Below the pieces are notes generated by a model. The model was not told the DNA's origin. It ran no database searches and saw only the letters and a program-made list of their open reading frames with translations. This document shows, piece by piece, positions 52,155-59,878 of a stretch of DNA of 64,000 nucleotides (position 1 is its first letter; the number at the start of each line of letters is the position of its first letter). Location of the stretch: the NCBI GenBank assembly GCA_903875225.1, contig CAIQVJ010000110.1:60901-124900 (forward strand), written 5' to 3'. The position numbers were made by a program, and so were the translations under genes. This DNA is from an uncultured Pseudomonadota bacterium (GTDB lineage: Bacteria > Myxococcota_A > UBA796 > SXON01).

Positions 52155-52793
52155 GTGGGCGTCTGCAAGCTCTCCCGCCGATCCGGAACTGCGAAGCTCG
52201 TCGCTTCGTTGACCGCCGGGTTGGCTGGGGCAGAAGGCGAGGTGCTCACGGCACAGTCGATGGGCTCGGGGGACGGCGACTGGCGCATCATCGACCTCTG
52301 GTCCGACGAGAGCACTCCCTGGGAGGCGCGGCTCGTCTGGTCCGGCGGCGGGGGTGCACAGCGCACCGCCTGGCTCAACGTTCCCAAATCGACGCGGGTG
52401 TGCGTTCACGCGACGACCCTACAAGTTTTCGGTTCCAACCTTTCAACCTCGTCGGATATCGCAGCTCGCGCCGCGATCGCAGACGGTCAGTGTGACACCG
52501 AGAACCAGTGGACCGTGCGCGGATCCAGCGCCCAACTCATCGGAGGCGGCGGCGGCAACGTCGACGTCCTCCCCCCTCCATGGGCGAAGTTCGTGCGGCT
52601 TGAGCTGTCGGACTCGACGCTCAACACCACCACCTTCGTCGAGCTGCTCGACGTCAACGGCACCACCCGCGCCCGCTACTCGCTCGACCAGCAACCCAAT
52701 CCGGGCGTCCCGCTCGGGGACGCCGCCACCGTCCGCTGTGTCCTGCCGTCCGGATCCTACGCCTACCGCGTGGTCTTCCTCCTCCACCTCTGA
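52155..52793 (+). CDS. Beta-rich protein, structural-like operon
   Basis: A 212-aa protein, GTG start with GAGG 8 nt upstream. Alternating strands dominate: KLVASLTAGLAG, WEARLVWSGGG, RVCVHATTLQVFG, then VRLELSDSTLNTTTFVELLDVNGTTRARYS and SYAYRVVFLLHL. No signal peptide and no catalytic motif. The pattern suggests a two-lobed beta-sandwich. A structural role is inferred from context. Confidence 0.5.
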   Translation: MGVCKLSRRSGTAKLVASLTAGLAGAEGEVLTAQSMGSGDGDWRIIDLWSDESTPWEARLVWSGGGGAQRTAWLNVPKSTRVCVHATTLQVFGSNLSTSSDIAARAAIADGQCDTENQWTVRGSSAQLIGGGGGNVDVLPPPWAKFVRLELSDSTLNTTTFVELLDVNGTTRARYSLDQQPNPGVPLGDAATVRCVLPSGSYAYRVVFLLHL

Positions 52794-52811
52794 TTCCCGA
52801 GGCCCTCCGCC

Positions 52812-53228
52812 ATGAAAGCCTACCTGAACCGCTTTGCCCAGCAGCTCCTGGCCATCCTCGTCTCCGCCCCGGCGACGGTCACGACTGTCGGCAAGTCCCT
52901 GCGCATCCTCCCCGACCAGACGGACAACCAGACGGACGCATCGCAGGACTACCGCTTTCCGAGCACCATGAACTTCGTGGGTGGATCAGGGTCGCCGACC
53001 GCGGTTCTCGTGATCCAGGGCTCGGTCGATGGGGTGACCTGGTTCGACGTCGCGCCGGGCACGAACCGGACTGCCCCGGGCGTCTACCAGGAGATCATCG
53101 ACGTCCCCGCCGCCCCGCTCATGCCGTGGATCCGGGCCAAGCTCCAGCTCGGCGGGACCACCCCGCCCACTGTGGACGCCATCGTCGAGATCATCTCCAC
53201 CGGCGCTTTCCAGCTCTCGCCTACGTAA
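52812..53228 (+). CDS. Small beta-sandwich protein, structural-like operon
   Basis: A 138-aa protein starting MKAYLNRFAQQLLAILVSAP, with a short N-terminal helix and then beta strands: TTVGKSLRIL, TAVLVIQGSVDGVTWFDVA, VDAIVEIISTG. The QGSVDGVTWFDVA segment resembles a discoidin/jelly-roll-like 'small virion' or adhesion strand but is not diagnostic. It is co-transcribed with the acidic-repeat protein. Confidence 0.5.
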   Translation: MKAYLNRFAQQLLAILVSAPATVTTVGKSLRILPDQTDNQTDASQDYRFPSTMNFVGGSGSPTAVLVIQGSVDGVTWFDVAPGTNRTAPGVYQEIIDVPAAPLMPWIRAKLQLGGTTPPTVDAIVEIISTGAFQLSPT

Positions 53229-53255
53229 TTCTCTCCCCCAACCGGAGCCTCCAAA

Positions 53256-53834
53256 GTGATCATCAAGGTCGCCCTCACCTTCAACGAACGCGATGCCGTC
53301 AGCTTGCTGAACTGGCTCGCGCGCTGCAACGCAAGGCTCTTGCGCGAGCGGCCCTCGTTGCCGCTGCTCTACGCGACGAGCGTGAAGTACGGACGTGAGG
53401 AAGAGGAGCTTTGGTCGGACTACATCCAGCTTCTGGCCCAGGGCTGGGAGGATTGTGATGCGCTGGCGGCTGCCCGAGCTGGCGAGCTCATCGCCCGTGG
53501 CTGGAAGGCCCTCTCTCCGCGCGACCCCGGCTACGCCTCCGCGAAGGCCACCGGGCTGACCACCATCCCCGCCGAGGTCGCGCTCACCACGTCCGTCCGC
53601 GAGGGGGAGCACGGGCTCTACCACTGCGTCGTCCGCTACGTCGTCAACGGCACCGCCTGGTACGACGACCCCAGCGCGCGGCTCGGGATGCTGCCCGAGC
53701 GCCTCGACGGGCAGGCTTGTCACGAGCGCATCGTCACCCGCGTCCGGCTCGCCGGGATCCGTCGCGATCCCGAGGCCGCTCGCCGTTCCCAACTCTCCAA
53801 CTCGCGCCGTCCTCGGCGTCGGGAGTCCGCATGA
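53256..53834 (+). CDS. Transglutaminase-like cysteine peptidase
   Basis: A 192-aa protein, GTG start with GGAG upstream. The papain/transglutaminase-like core has a catalytic Cys in GWEDCDALAAARAGELIARG (C67), a His in LYHCVVRYVV (H123) and an Asp in WYDDPSARLGM (D137/D138). Single-domain proteins with this DCD..H..D layout are frequent near phage head genes, where they may process or cross-link structural proteins. The C-terminus is basic. The next gene starts inside its stop codon (ATGA). This is the strongest phage-like clue in the operon. Confidence 0.7.
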   Translation: MIIKVALTFNERDAVSLLNWLARCNARLLRERPSLPLLYATSVKYGREEEELWSDYIQLLAQGWEDCDALAAARAGELIARGWKALSPRDPGYASAKATGLTTIPAEVALTTSVREGEHGLYHCVVRYVVNGTAWYDDPSARLGMLPERLDGQACHERIVTRVRLAGIRRDPEAARRSQLSNSRRPRRRESA

Positions 53835-54697
53835 CCTCCAACTCTCGCTACATCCGCGCCCGCGTCGTCGACTTCTCGGGGCCTGAATTCGCCGGCGAGA
53901 TAGCCGGTCCGAAGGGGGGCGGCGACAAGAAGCTGCGGTTCAAGCTCCGTCGGGCGCGTGCGCTCAAGCGGCGCATCGCGAACCTGTCGGACAAGCACCC
54001 GATCGGCTGGAAGCTCCAGCTCCGCACCGCCAAGAAGCGGCTCCGGATCGTCATGGCCGACCTCCGCGCGCTCGGCTGGAAGCCAAAGAAGGCCAGCCGC
54101 GCCCGCAAGCCCGGCGAGGACGACATGGACGCCGCGCTCGACGACATCCCCGAGGCCGAGCCCGGCGAGACGGAGGAGACCGACGCGGAGCTCGAAGCCC
54201 TGCCCGACGAGCCCGACGACAGGACCGAGGGCGAGCAGAACTGGCTCGACGCGCACGTGGGGGTTGAGCCAAGGCTCATCGTCGCGCCACAGGTCAAGCA
54301 GCGTGGAAAGCCGCTCCTGCCCGTCGGCAAGGTGTTCAAGGACGCCGCTGCGAAGGCCGCGCAGCTCGTGCGAGGCGGCTGGCGACCGTTCGATCATCTC
54401 GGTGCGAGCGCCCGCATCCAGACGCGGTCAGGCCAGAGCGCGATGATCACCACGGTCAACCCGGGGCTGTTCATCGTGCAGATCGTCTCCGACGAGGCGG
54501 CACACAAGATCGCCGGCGACAACATCGGCATCCTGCCGCTGCTCCTGTACCCGATGGTCAAGAACCAGATCCAGAAGCTGGTCGCGCCGAAGCAGCCGCC
54601 AGCGCCGGTTCAGCCAGGCCAGCCCGCAGCCGCGGCCCCACCCGCCCCGGCCTCCGACACGTCTGGGGTTGGCTGTGACTGCAAGGACAAACGCTGA
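53831..54697 (+). CDS. Uncharacterised protein, structural-like operon
   Basis: A 288-aa protein coupled by ATGA overlap to the peptidase-like gene. The N-terminal ~90 residues are highly basic (KLRFKLRRARALKRRIANL). Next comes an acidic stretch (about 98-140), then an alpha/beta segment (WRPFDHLGASARIQTRSGQSAMITTV, about 195-220) with a hydrophobic LFIVQIVS strand. The C-terminus is Pro/Ala-rich and ends CDCKDKR. No recognised domain. The basic N-terminus could bind DNA. Confidence 0.5.
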   Translation: MTSNSRYIRARVVDFSGPEFAGEIAGPKGGGDKKLRFKLRRARALKRRIANLSDKHPIGWKLQLRTAKKRLRIVMADLRALGWKPKKASRARKPGEDDMDAALDDIPEAEPGETEETDAELEALPDEPDDRTEGEQNWLDAHVGVEPRLIVAPQVKQRGKPLLPVGKVFKDAAAKAAQLVRGGWRPFDHLGASARIQTRSGQSAMITTVNPGLFIVQIVSDEAAHKIAGDNIGILPLLLYPMVKNQIQKLVAPKQPPAPVQPGQPAAAAPPAPASDTSGVGCDCKDKR

Positions 54698-55350
54698 TGG
54701 ACACCCCCGCCGTCAACTCCGACTCCGTCAGCGAGCGCATCCAGGCGATGCGGCTCACGGCAGAAGCTTCGATCGGAAGCGTGCAAGCAGCCGCGGAGAA
54801 GAGCGCCGAGCCGCTCGCCCGCGTCGTCGCGGCCTACCGGGCGCTGCTCGCCAGCACCGGCTCGCGCATCATCCGGGCGCAGGCCCTCGTGGCCCAGGCG
54901 CGCGCGAATGACCCGACGAACCCGGCGCTCATCACGCTGCAGCGCCGTGTGATCGGCCTGCTCACGACCTGGGCCGCGCACGCCAACGGCTACGCCGCCT
55001 ATGAGCGTCCAGCGACGGACGCCGAGAAAGGCAACGCGGTGTCTGTGGGATGGGCGGGGATCATCATCGCGCTAGCGATCGCTGGTGCCGTCATCGCCGT
55101 CTCACTGACGGGCATCGCCTGGGCCGTTGTCCACTACAAGGAGGCGCAGAACCTGTCGGACGAGGTGGCCCTCATCGAGCGCGACCCGTCCATCGCCGAC
55201 CAGCTCGCGAAGGTCAACCAGACCGCGCCCGGCTCGGCACCTCCGGACCCGACCGCCCCCGCCGGGACCAGCGGCTGGGTCTGGCTGCTCGGCGCTCTCG
55301 GCGTCGGCGCTGCCGCGGTGTTCCTCCTCCCCAAGATCGGAAAGGGTTGA
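54697..55350 (+). CDS. Two-helix membrane protein, structural-like operon
   Basis: A 217-aa protein whose ATG overlaps the upstream stop (TGATG). An N-terminal ~110 residues are helical and soluble. Hydrophobic segments lie at about 118-146 (VGWAGIIIALAIAGAVIAVSL) and 193-213 (GWVWLLGALGVGAAAVFLLP). The second is at the extreme C-terminus. Between them is a Pro-rich loop. It is likely anchored in a membrane, consistent with membrane-containing or injection-type particles, but could be any bacterial membrane protein. Confidence 0.6.
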   Translation: MDTPAVNSDSVSERIQAMRLTAEASIGSVQAAAEKSAEPLARVVAAYRALLASTGSRIIRAQALVAQARANDPTNPALITLQRRVIGLLTTWAAHANGYAAYERPATDAEKGNAVSVGWAGIIIALAIAGAVIAVSLTGIAWAVVHYKEAQNLSDEVALIERDPSIADQLAKVNQTAPGSAPPDPTAPAGTSGWVWLLGALGVGAAAVFLLPKIGKG

Positions 55351-55355
55351 TCCAC

Positions 55356-56990
55356 ATGGAAAAGTTCAAGCTCACGCTCATCGGCGCCGACGAAGACGTC
55401 CCCCGGATGCTGCTCGCGTTCGGCAAGGGTTGTGGCGGCGAGGTGGCCCTCGTCATGCGCCCGCGCGAGAACACGGCGCTGCTCGTGCACCAGGTCAAAA
55501 AGGAGCCCGCGAAGGTCTGGCGCACGGATCTGGGTCGGGCGCCCTCCCACGCGCCCGAGCTCGCAGTCGCCCCGAACGACGCGCTGGCCGAGTTGCGCAA
55601 GCTCAAGTCCTCGCCCCCTCCGGCCGGTCCCGCCACGCTGCGCGGGACCTGGACGGGCGCGCTGCACTGCGTCGACGGCACGCCCTCGGTGACGTTGGAG
55701 CGGAAGGTGGCGTCCTACGGCGTGCTCCGGCTTGCCTCGAAGTCTGACGGTCGCTGGGCTGCGACGTTTGATCGCAGCGAGAAGTGGTTCTCCAAGGCGA
55801 AGTCCGACCACGTTGAGCGCTCGAGCCTCGCGGACGCCATCCAGGCTGGGATGGGGCTCGTCATCGGCCTGGTCTCAGAGGCCTGTTCGTTTCGGGACAC
55901 GCACCGTCGCAACACCGTGGACGCCGACTACGCCGCCCAGCACCCTCCCGCTCCGCGACGCGAGCGGAAGGACCCAACCGAGCGGTTCAAGCCGCCCGCC
56001 GCGCCCGTGTACTCGCTGCGTGGGGACGCCGCCGGATTCGACGTACTCGACCTGGCAGGGAACGTGGTCGCCCGGTTTGGCGCCCGCGAGAAGGGTCGCG
56101 CGGAGAAGCACCTGCGGGCGCTCAACGCTGGCAAGGTCACCGACGCGCCGCCGAAGACCGATCCGGTCTTCACCGACCCCGCCGCAGACCGGGCCGCCCG
56201 CGACCGCGAGGTGCCGTCTCTCGACGCCGTTCGGGAGCCGCAACCGCCTTCGTGTCCGATGTCCGTCGCGAACATCGCGTCCGGCCTGAGCAAGGAGGCA
56301 CAGGCGCTGACCGAGCTCTCGGACTCGTTGTGGGGTTCGACGGAGGCCCCAGACCTGCTCAACCGCGCCGCGAAGCTGATCAAGCGCGCGCACGCCCTGG
56401 TCTCGTCGCCGCTGTGCTCCGGTAAGGAGCAGAAGGCCGCGTTCGAGGACATCAACCGGGCCGCGAGCGCGTACCAGCAAGCCTGGGACGCCATCGGCCG
56501 GGGCGAGAAGCCCGACATCGTGACCACGCTCCGGCGGATCTCCGAGCGCGTCTCGCTGGCCGCAGCTCGCGCGGCGAAGTCGTGCGCCGCCGGGCAGCAG
56601 AAGCTCGGCGCGCCCACCCGCACGGCGAACGACGTCGCCAGCGGGATCGGCCGACGCGAGGCCGGCTGGAACGAGGGTGACCGCGTCACCTGGCGCGGCC
56701 AGGTCTGGGTTGTCCGCGACGTCCGGGGCGACGGCTCGGTGGACGTCATGCGCGAGGGGACTGACCTCGCGGAGACCGTGGCGGCGTCCGAGCTTCGGCG
56801 CGCGCCCGGCAACGTGACCATGCTCCCAACTCGCGCTGCCCCTGCTCGGCCGCCAGCACCTGCGGCTGACAAGCCCGCGCGCACCCGGAAGCCGCGGGCA
56901 GATGCCGTGGATCCCGAGAAGGACAAGGCGCTGATGGCGGCGTTCGCGGACGCGATCAAGACCGCCGCGGTCCAGATGGGTGGCTCGTGA
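55356..56990 (+). CDS. Uncharacterised 544-aa protein with a C-terminal SH3-like domain
   Basis: Starts MEKFKLTLIGADEDVPRML. Multiple segments: an N-terminal alpha/beta domain (~1-100), a beta/alpha part around 100-200 with GALHCVDGTPSVTLERKV, linkers rich in R/P/D, a helical part (about 310-420) and a small beta domain (EGDRVTWRGQVWVVRDVRG, about 450-495) that resembles an SH3/KOW barrel. No membrane segments, no P-loop. Possibly an internal or injected protein of the element. The stop overlaps the next gene. Confidence 0.55.
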   Translation: MEKFKLTLIGADEDVPRMLLAFGKGCGGEVALVMRPRENTALLVHQVKKEPAKVWRTDLGRAPSHAPELAVAPNDALAELRKLKSSPPPAGPATLRGTWTGALHCVDGTPSVTLERKVASYGVLRLASKSDGRWAATFDRSEKWFSKAKSDHVERSSLADAIQAGMGLVIGLVSEACSFRDTHRRNTVDADYAAQHPPAPRRERKDPTERFKPPAAPVYSLRGDAAGFDVLDLAGNVVARFGAREKGRAEKHLRALNAGKVTDAPPKTDPVFTDPAADRAARDREVPSLDAVREPQPPSCPMSVANIASGLSKEAQALTELSDSLWGSTEAPDLLNRAAKLIKRAHALVSSPLCSGKEQKAAFEDINRAASAYQQAWDAIGRGEKPDIVTTLRRISERVSLAAARAAKSCAAGQQKLGAPTRTANDVASGIGRREAGWNEGDRVTWRGQVWVVRDVRGDGSVDVMREGTDLAETVAASELRRAPGNVTMLPTRAAPARPPAPAADKPARTRKPRADAVDPEKDKALMAAFADAIKTAAVQMGGS

Positions 56991-57241
56991 GCCGCGTGTA
57001 CCTGTTCGCGGGGCCGCTGCTCATGCTGGTGTCGTGCGTGGCCACGGCGCTCGCGGAGGACCCCAGCGCGATCCTGCCGGGGCCGTCGATGTCGCTCGAC
57101 CACGTGCTCGCGCTCGGGCCGTACGGGGCGCTGGTTTGGGGGGCGTACCAGCTCGGGAAGGGCGTGAAGGTCACCGTCCAGATCGAGCTTTCGGAGCGGG
57201 ATCGGGAGATTTTTGAAGGGTTGGGGAAGAGGGGGGCGTGA
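56987..57241 (+). CDS. Small membrane protein, holin-like candidate
   Basis: An 84-aa protein, GTG start overlapping the upstream stop. An N-terminal hydrophobic stretch that looks like a signal peptide (YLFAGPLLMLVSCVATALAE) is followed by a second hydrophobic helix (VLALGPYGALVWGAYQLG, about 40-57) and an amphipathic, charged C-terminus (ELSERDREIFEGLG). The layout (two hydrophobic segments and a charged tail, last gene of a phage-like operon) fits a holin or spanin-like lysis protein, but there is no sequence proof. Confidence 0.5.
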   Translation: MSRVYLFAGPLLMLVSCVATALAEDPSAILPGPSMSLDHVLALGPYGALVWGAYQLGKGVKVTVQIELSERDREIFEGLGKRGA

Positions 57242-57317
57242 TCCGCAGACTTATGTCCCGCGTGTACCACGCGCCGATGTTCGCGCTCGCAGGGCTGCCC
57301 CGAGGTGCCGAAGGGGA

Positions 57318-58691
57318 CTATCGACCGGAGCTGTTGTAGTCAGTTGGCCGAAAAACCGCGATCGAGATCTTGCTGTAGCCCTTGACGAGGTCCGACAGGC
57401 TCTTGTCCGTTCGGTTTTCGGTCTGGTAGGTTAGCCGGATACGCGCATAGCCCCAATACAGCGGGTTCCAGAACGACTTCACCTCCGTCACCACGGTCGT
57501 GTGATCGAACGTGCCGTCACCAGTGAAGTCGGCGAACAGGATGTCCCCCGCCTGCAGGGCGCCATAGTCGATTGTCGCGCCATTTGTCTTCGCTGTCACC
57601 GCGGAAAAGTGCAACCCCTTCCAGGTGGCCTTGTTGGACTCGGCGTAGTCGTGAAGGGCGTCCGCACCGTAGAACGCCGGACCCCGATCGCTCGCCGAAT
57701 TCATGTACCACGCCACGAGGCTGCCCTTGTCCGCGGTGAATTTGGACCGCGCTGCGTAAACGGTCGCAGGATCCGAGCTTCCCACGAGCCCGGCCAGCAG
57801 GCACTGGGACGCGAAGAGAGTGCAATTCTCTGGGACCCCCGCAGTACCGATGAAGCTCGGAAACGCGTTGCCCGTGCCGCCGTACGCGACATTGTACATA
57901 GCCTTGGCATACTGGACGGCGGCGGACGGGTCGTACGACCATTTCGTGGACGTGATCTTCGGGTCAGCCACGACAGGCCAGCTGGCGCCCTGGGTGTCCA
58001 CCACCAGCTGGATGTCGGTCCCGTTGACGACGTACTCTGCCGGAAGTTCTGCCCCAGAACTGTCGACCGCCCATGCAGCATCGACGATGAAGAGAATGCC
58101 ACCGCTCGAGTCGACGATGGAGAGGCTGCCGTCTTCCTCAGCGACGACCTGAGCGCCCTCGTCGAGGGTCAGCGACAGGGGCAGAACGGGGTCGGCACCG
58201 TCTTGCCACTCCGCGACGACGCGGACGCCATCATCGCCAAGGTTCTGCACGATCACCGCCGTTGCCGGGGCGATGCCGTCGAACACCACGGTGGCCTCGT
58301 CGACGGCCGTCCCGGGGAGCGCCGACTCTGCACCGGCGATGTCGAGTAGCAGGGCGCCGCCGCCGCCACCGAGAAACACCCCGTCGCTCGCGTCACGGGG
58401 GACGTCCACGTAAACCCCATTCTCGCTGCTGATGCTGGCCGAGACGGCGTCGGACCATGCGTCCACTCCGTCCGACTCTGCCGCCATGGCAAGGTCGTCG
58501 AAACCAGCGATCACCGGCTCTGTGCCGGAGGCGGTGTCCCCCGGATCGTCAACAGTCTCAGCCGTGCCTGGATCGCCCGCCTGCGGGTCGCTTGGGGTTG
58601 CGCTGTCCAGCGCTGACGGTTCGTCCGACCAGGCCGGGCGGGACACCGAGAGAGCCAGAAGAGATACGAGGCAGAACGCGGTGCGAACCAT
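57318..58691 (-). CDS. Secreted Amidase_6-like (CHAP-type) hydrolase
   Basis: A 457-aa protein from the ATG at 58691 with a GGAGG site upstream. An N-terminal signal peptide (about 1-22: MVRTAFCLVSLLALSVSRPA) is followed by a ~230-residue Asp/Ala/Gly-rich region with a conserved-looking SWPVVADPKI element, then an amidase/CHAP-like domain: YDPSAAVQYAK, NCTLFASQCLLAGL (Cys in NCTLFASQ), ALQAGDILFADFTGDGTFDHTTVVTE (catalytic His). This matches the 'putative amidase' (Amidase_6) pattern of secreted cell-wall hydrolases. It interrupts the plus-strand order; it could be an element-encoded lysis or antibacterial enzyme. Confidence 0.72.
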   Translation of the reverse strand: MVRTAFCLVSLLALSVSRPAWSDEPSALDSATPSDPQAGDPGTAETVDDPGDTASGTEPVIAGFDDLAMAAESDGVDAWSDAVSASISSENGVYVDVPRDASDGVFLGGGGGALLLDIAGAESALPGTAVDEATVVFDGIAPATAVIVQNLGDDGVRVVAEWQDGADPVLPLSLTLDEGAQVVAEEDGSLSIVDSSGGILFIVDAAWAVDSSGAELPAEYVVNGTDIQLVVDTQGASWPVVADPKITSTKWSYDPSAAVQYAKAMYNVAYGGTGNAFPSFIGTAGVPENCTLFASQCLLAGLVGSSDPATVYAARSKFTADKGSLVAWYMNSASDRGPAFYGADALHDYAESNKATWKGLHFSAVTAKTNGATIDYGALQAGDILFADFTGDGTFDHTTVVTEVKSFWNPLYWGYARIRLTYQTENRTDKSLSDLVKGYSKISIAVFRPTDYNSSGR

Positions 58692-58834
58692 GGAACCTCC
58701 GGGGGAGTGGATAGGCGACCTGACAAGCCATTCTGTCCCCTGAATCATTCGCCGCTACGGCAACGGTGGCCCGTTCGCCGGGGGCCCGGTCGCCAACCAT
58801 TGACGGGTTACGACAATGATTGCGGTGACCGGGC

Positions 58835-58840
58835 TATAAG
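58835..58840 (+). promoter_or_regulatory. -10-like TATAAG directly upstream of the ATG at 58847
   Basis: TATAAG ends 6 bp before the ATG, so the start site would fall at the initiation codon and the transcript would be leaderless. No ribosome binding site is visible. The -35 is not clear. This could be chance. Confidence 0.4.
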
Positions 58841-58846
58841 ACGGCG

Positions 58847-59818
58847 ATGACGCCCTTGAAGTTCACTACCCCTTCCAGGCACGAGGAGGTGCGGTTGCAC
58901 GTCCTGGCGAGGGAGAGTGCGCGGGAGGCAACCGCTGCCGTGTGGCGGGCGGCTCACGTCGAGGGCAGGGCTCCGCCGGGCGACTGGTTCATCGACGAGA
59001 AGAGCCTCAGATCTGCGAGGATACAGGCGGATGTGGCGAACTTGTCGCGGCTGCTTGGGAATTTGGGACCTCTACGTCGCGCGCTTGAAGATGAGGGAAT
59101 CGGGGTGAACGCGGGCGGTCGAGGCTCGTACTGGTTCCGTCGCCTGCCCAACCGTGCAAAGCCAGCGGCAGCTGCTCCCCGATCGCTTTCGGGCGACTGG
59201 GCGGTTTACCTGTCCGCGGAAGGCGTGCACGTTTCCGACGTCCAGCGGCTCCGCTTTCCGAAGTCAGATGTCCGTGCCTGGGCGGAGTTCGACTCATTGA
59301 TCAGCGACAACGGTGAACTCTGCATCTGCGCCCGGGCGGAGGACGTGCCGACCGACCTCAGCTCAGGTCGGAACGTCGCCGTGATCGGGGGGCCGGGCTA
59401 CAACGGTCTCGCGTGGAACCCCGCATCGGTCGAGTTCGGGGGCTTGCCTCGTTTCGAGAGACCGCCGACCAGGGGACGCGCATGGTACGAACTCGTCGCG
59501 GAGGACGGGACACGTTTCGTGCCGCGCGACAAGCGCGACGCACCGGAGGACTGTGTCGGTCTCGTTGCGGTTCGGCGGTGTGAACAGGCGGTGTTGGTGA
59601 TGGCCGCGGGGTGCTCCGGGCTTGGGACTTGGGCTGCAGTGAAGCATCTGGTCGCAAACTCACGTCAGGTAGAGGACGCGGTTTCTCAGGGTCAAACATG
59701 GATCCGCGTGATCGCCTGCAGGCGGAGTCGGCACGGCAAACCGATTGACATCCGGGAGCTGGCCGCCATCCCTGGGCACGCCCCCCGCGGGGAGCCCGCG
59801 GGGACCGAATTCCCCTGA
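58847..59818 (+). CDS. Uncharacterised wHTH/sensor-like protein
   Basis: A 323-aa protein. The N-terminal ~110 residues are helical, compatible with a winged helix (DVANLSRLLGNLGPLRRALEDEGIGV). The C-terminal part has strand motifs NVAVIGGPGYNGLAWN and AVLVMAAGCSGLGTWAAVKHL, separated by a region with WYELVAEDGTRF. The GGP..N followed by a G.GTWAA strand resembles a recurrent, poorly named sensor-like alpha/beta domain of bacterial signalling proteins. A TATAAG (58835-58840) lies just upstream with no Shine-Dalgarno; transcription from it would start at about the A of the ATG, i.e. a leaderless message. Confidence 0.6.
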   Translation: MTPLKFTTPSRHEEVRLHVLARESAREATAAVWRAAHVEGRAPPGDWFIDEKSLRSARIQADVANLSRLLGNLGPLRRALEDEGIGVNAGGRGSYWFRRLPNRAKPAAAAPRSLSGDWAVYLSAEGVHVSDVQRLRFPKSDVRAWAEFDSLISDNGELCICARAEDVPTDLSSGRNVAVIGGPGYNGLAWNPASVEFGGLPRFERPPTRGRAWYELVAEDGTRFVPRDKRDAPEDCVGLVAVRRCEQAVLVMAAGCSGLGTWAAVKHLVANSRQVEDAVSQGQTWIRVIACRRSRHGKPIDIRELAAIPGHAPRGEPAGTEFP

Positions 59819-59878
59819 CTTCGCGGGTTTGGGCGTCTACCCCTCCGTCATGCACGCCTCCGCCCACCCGGCGTCTTC

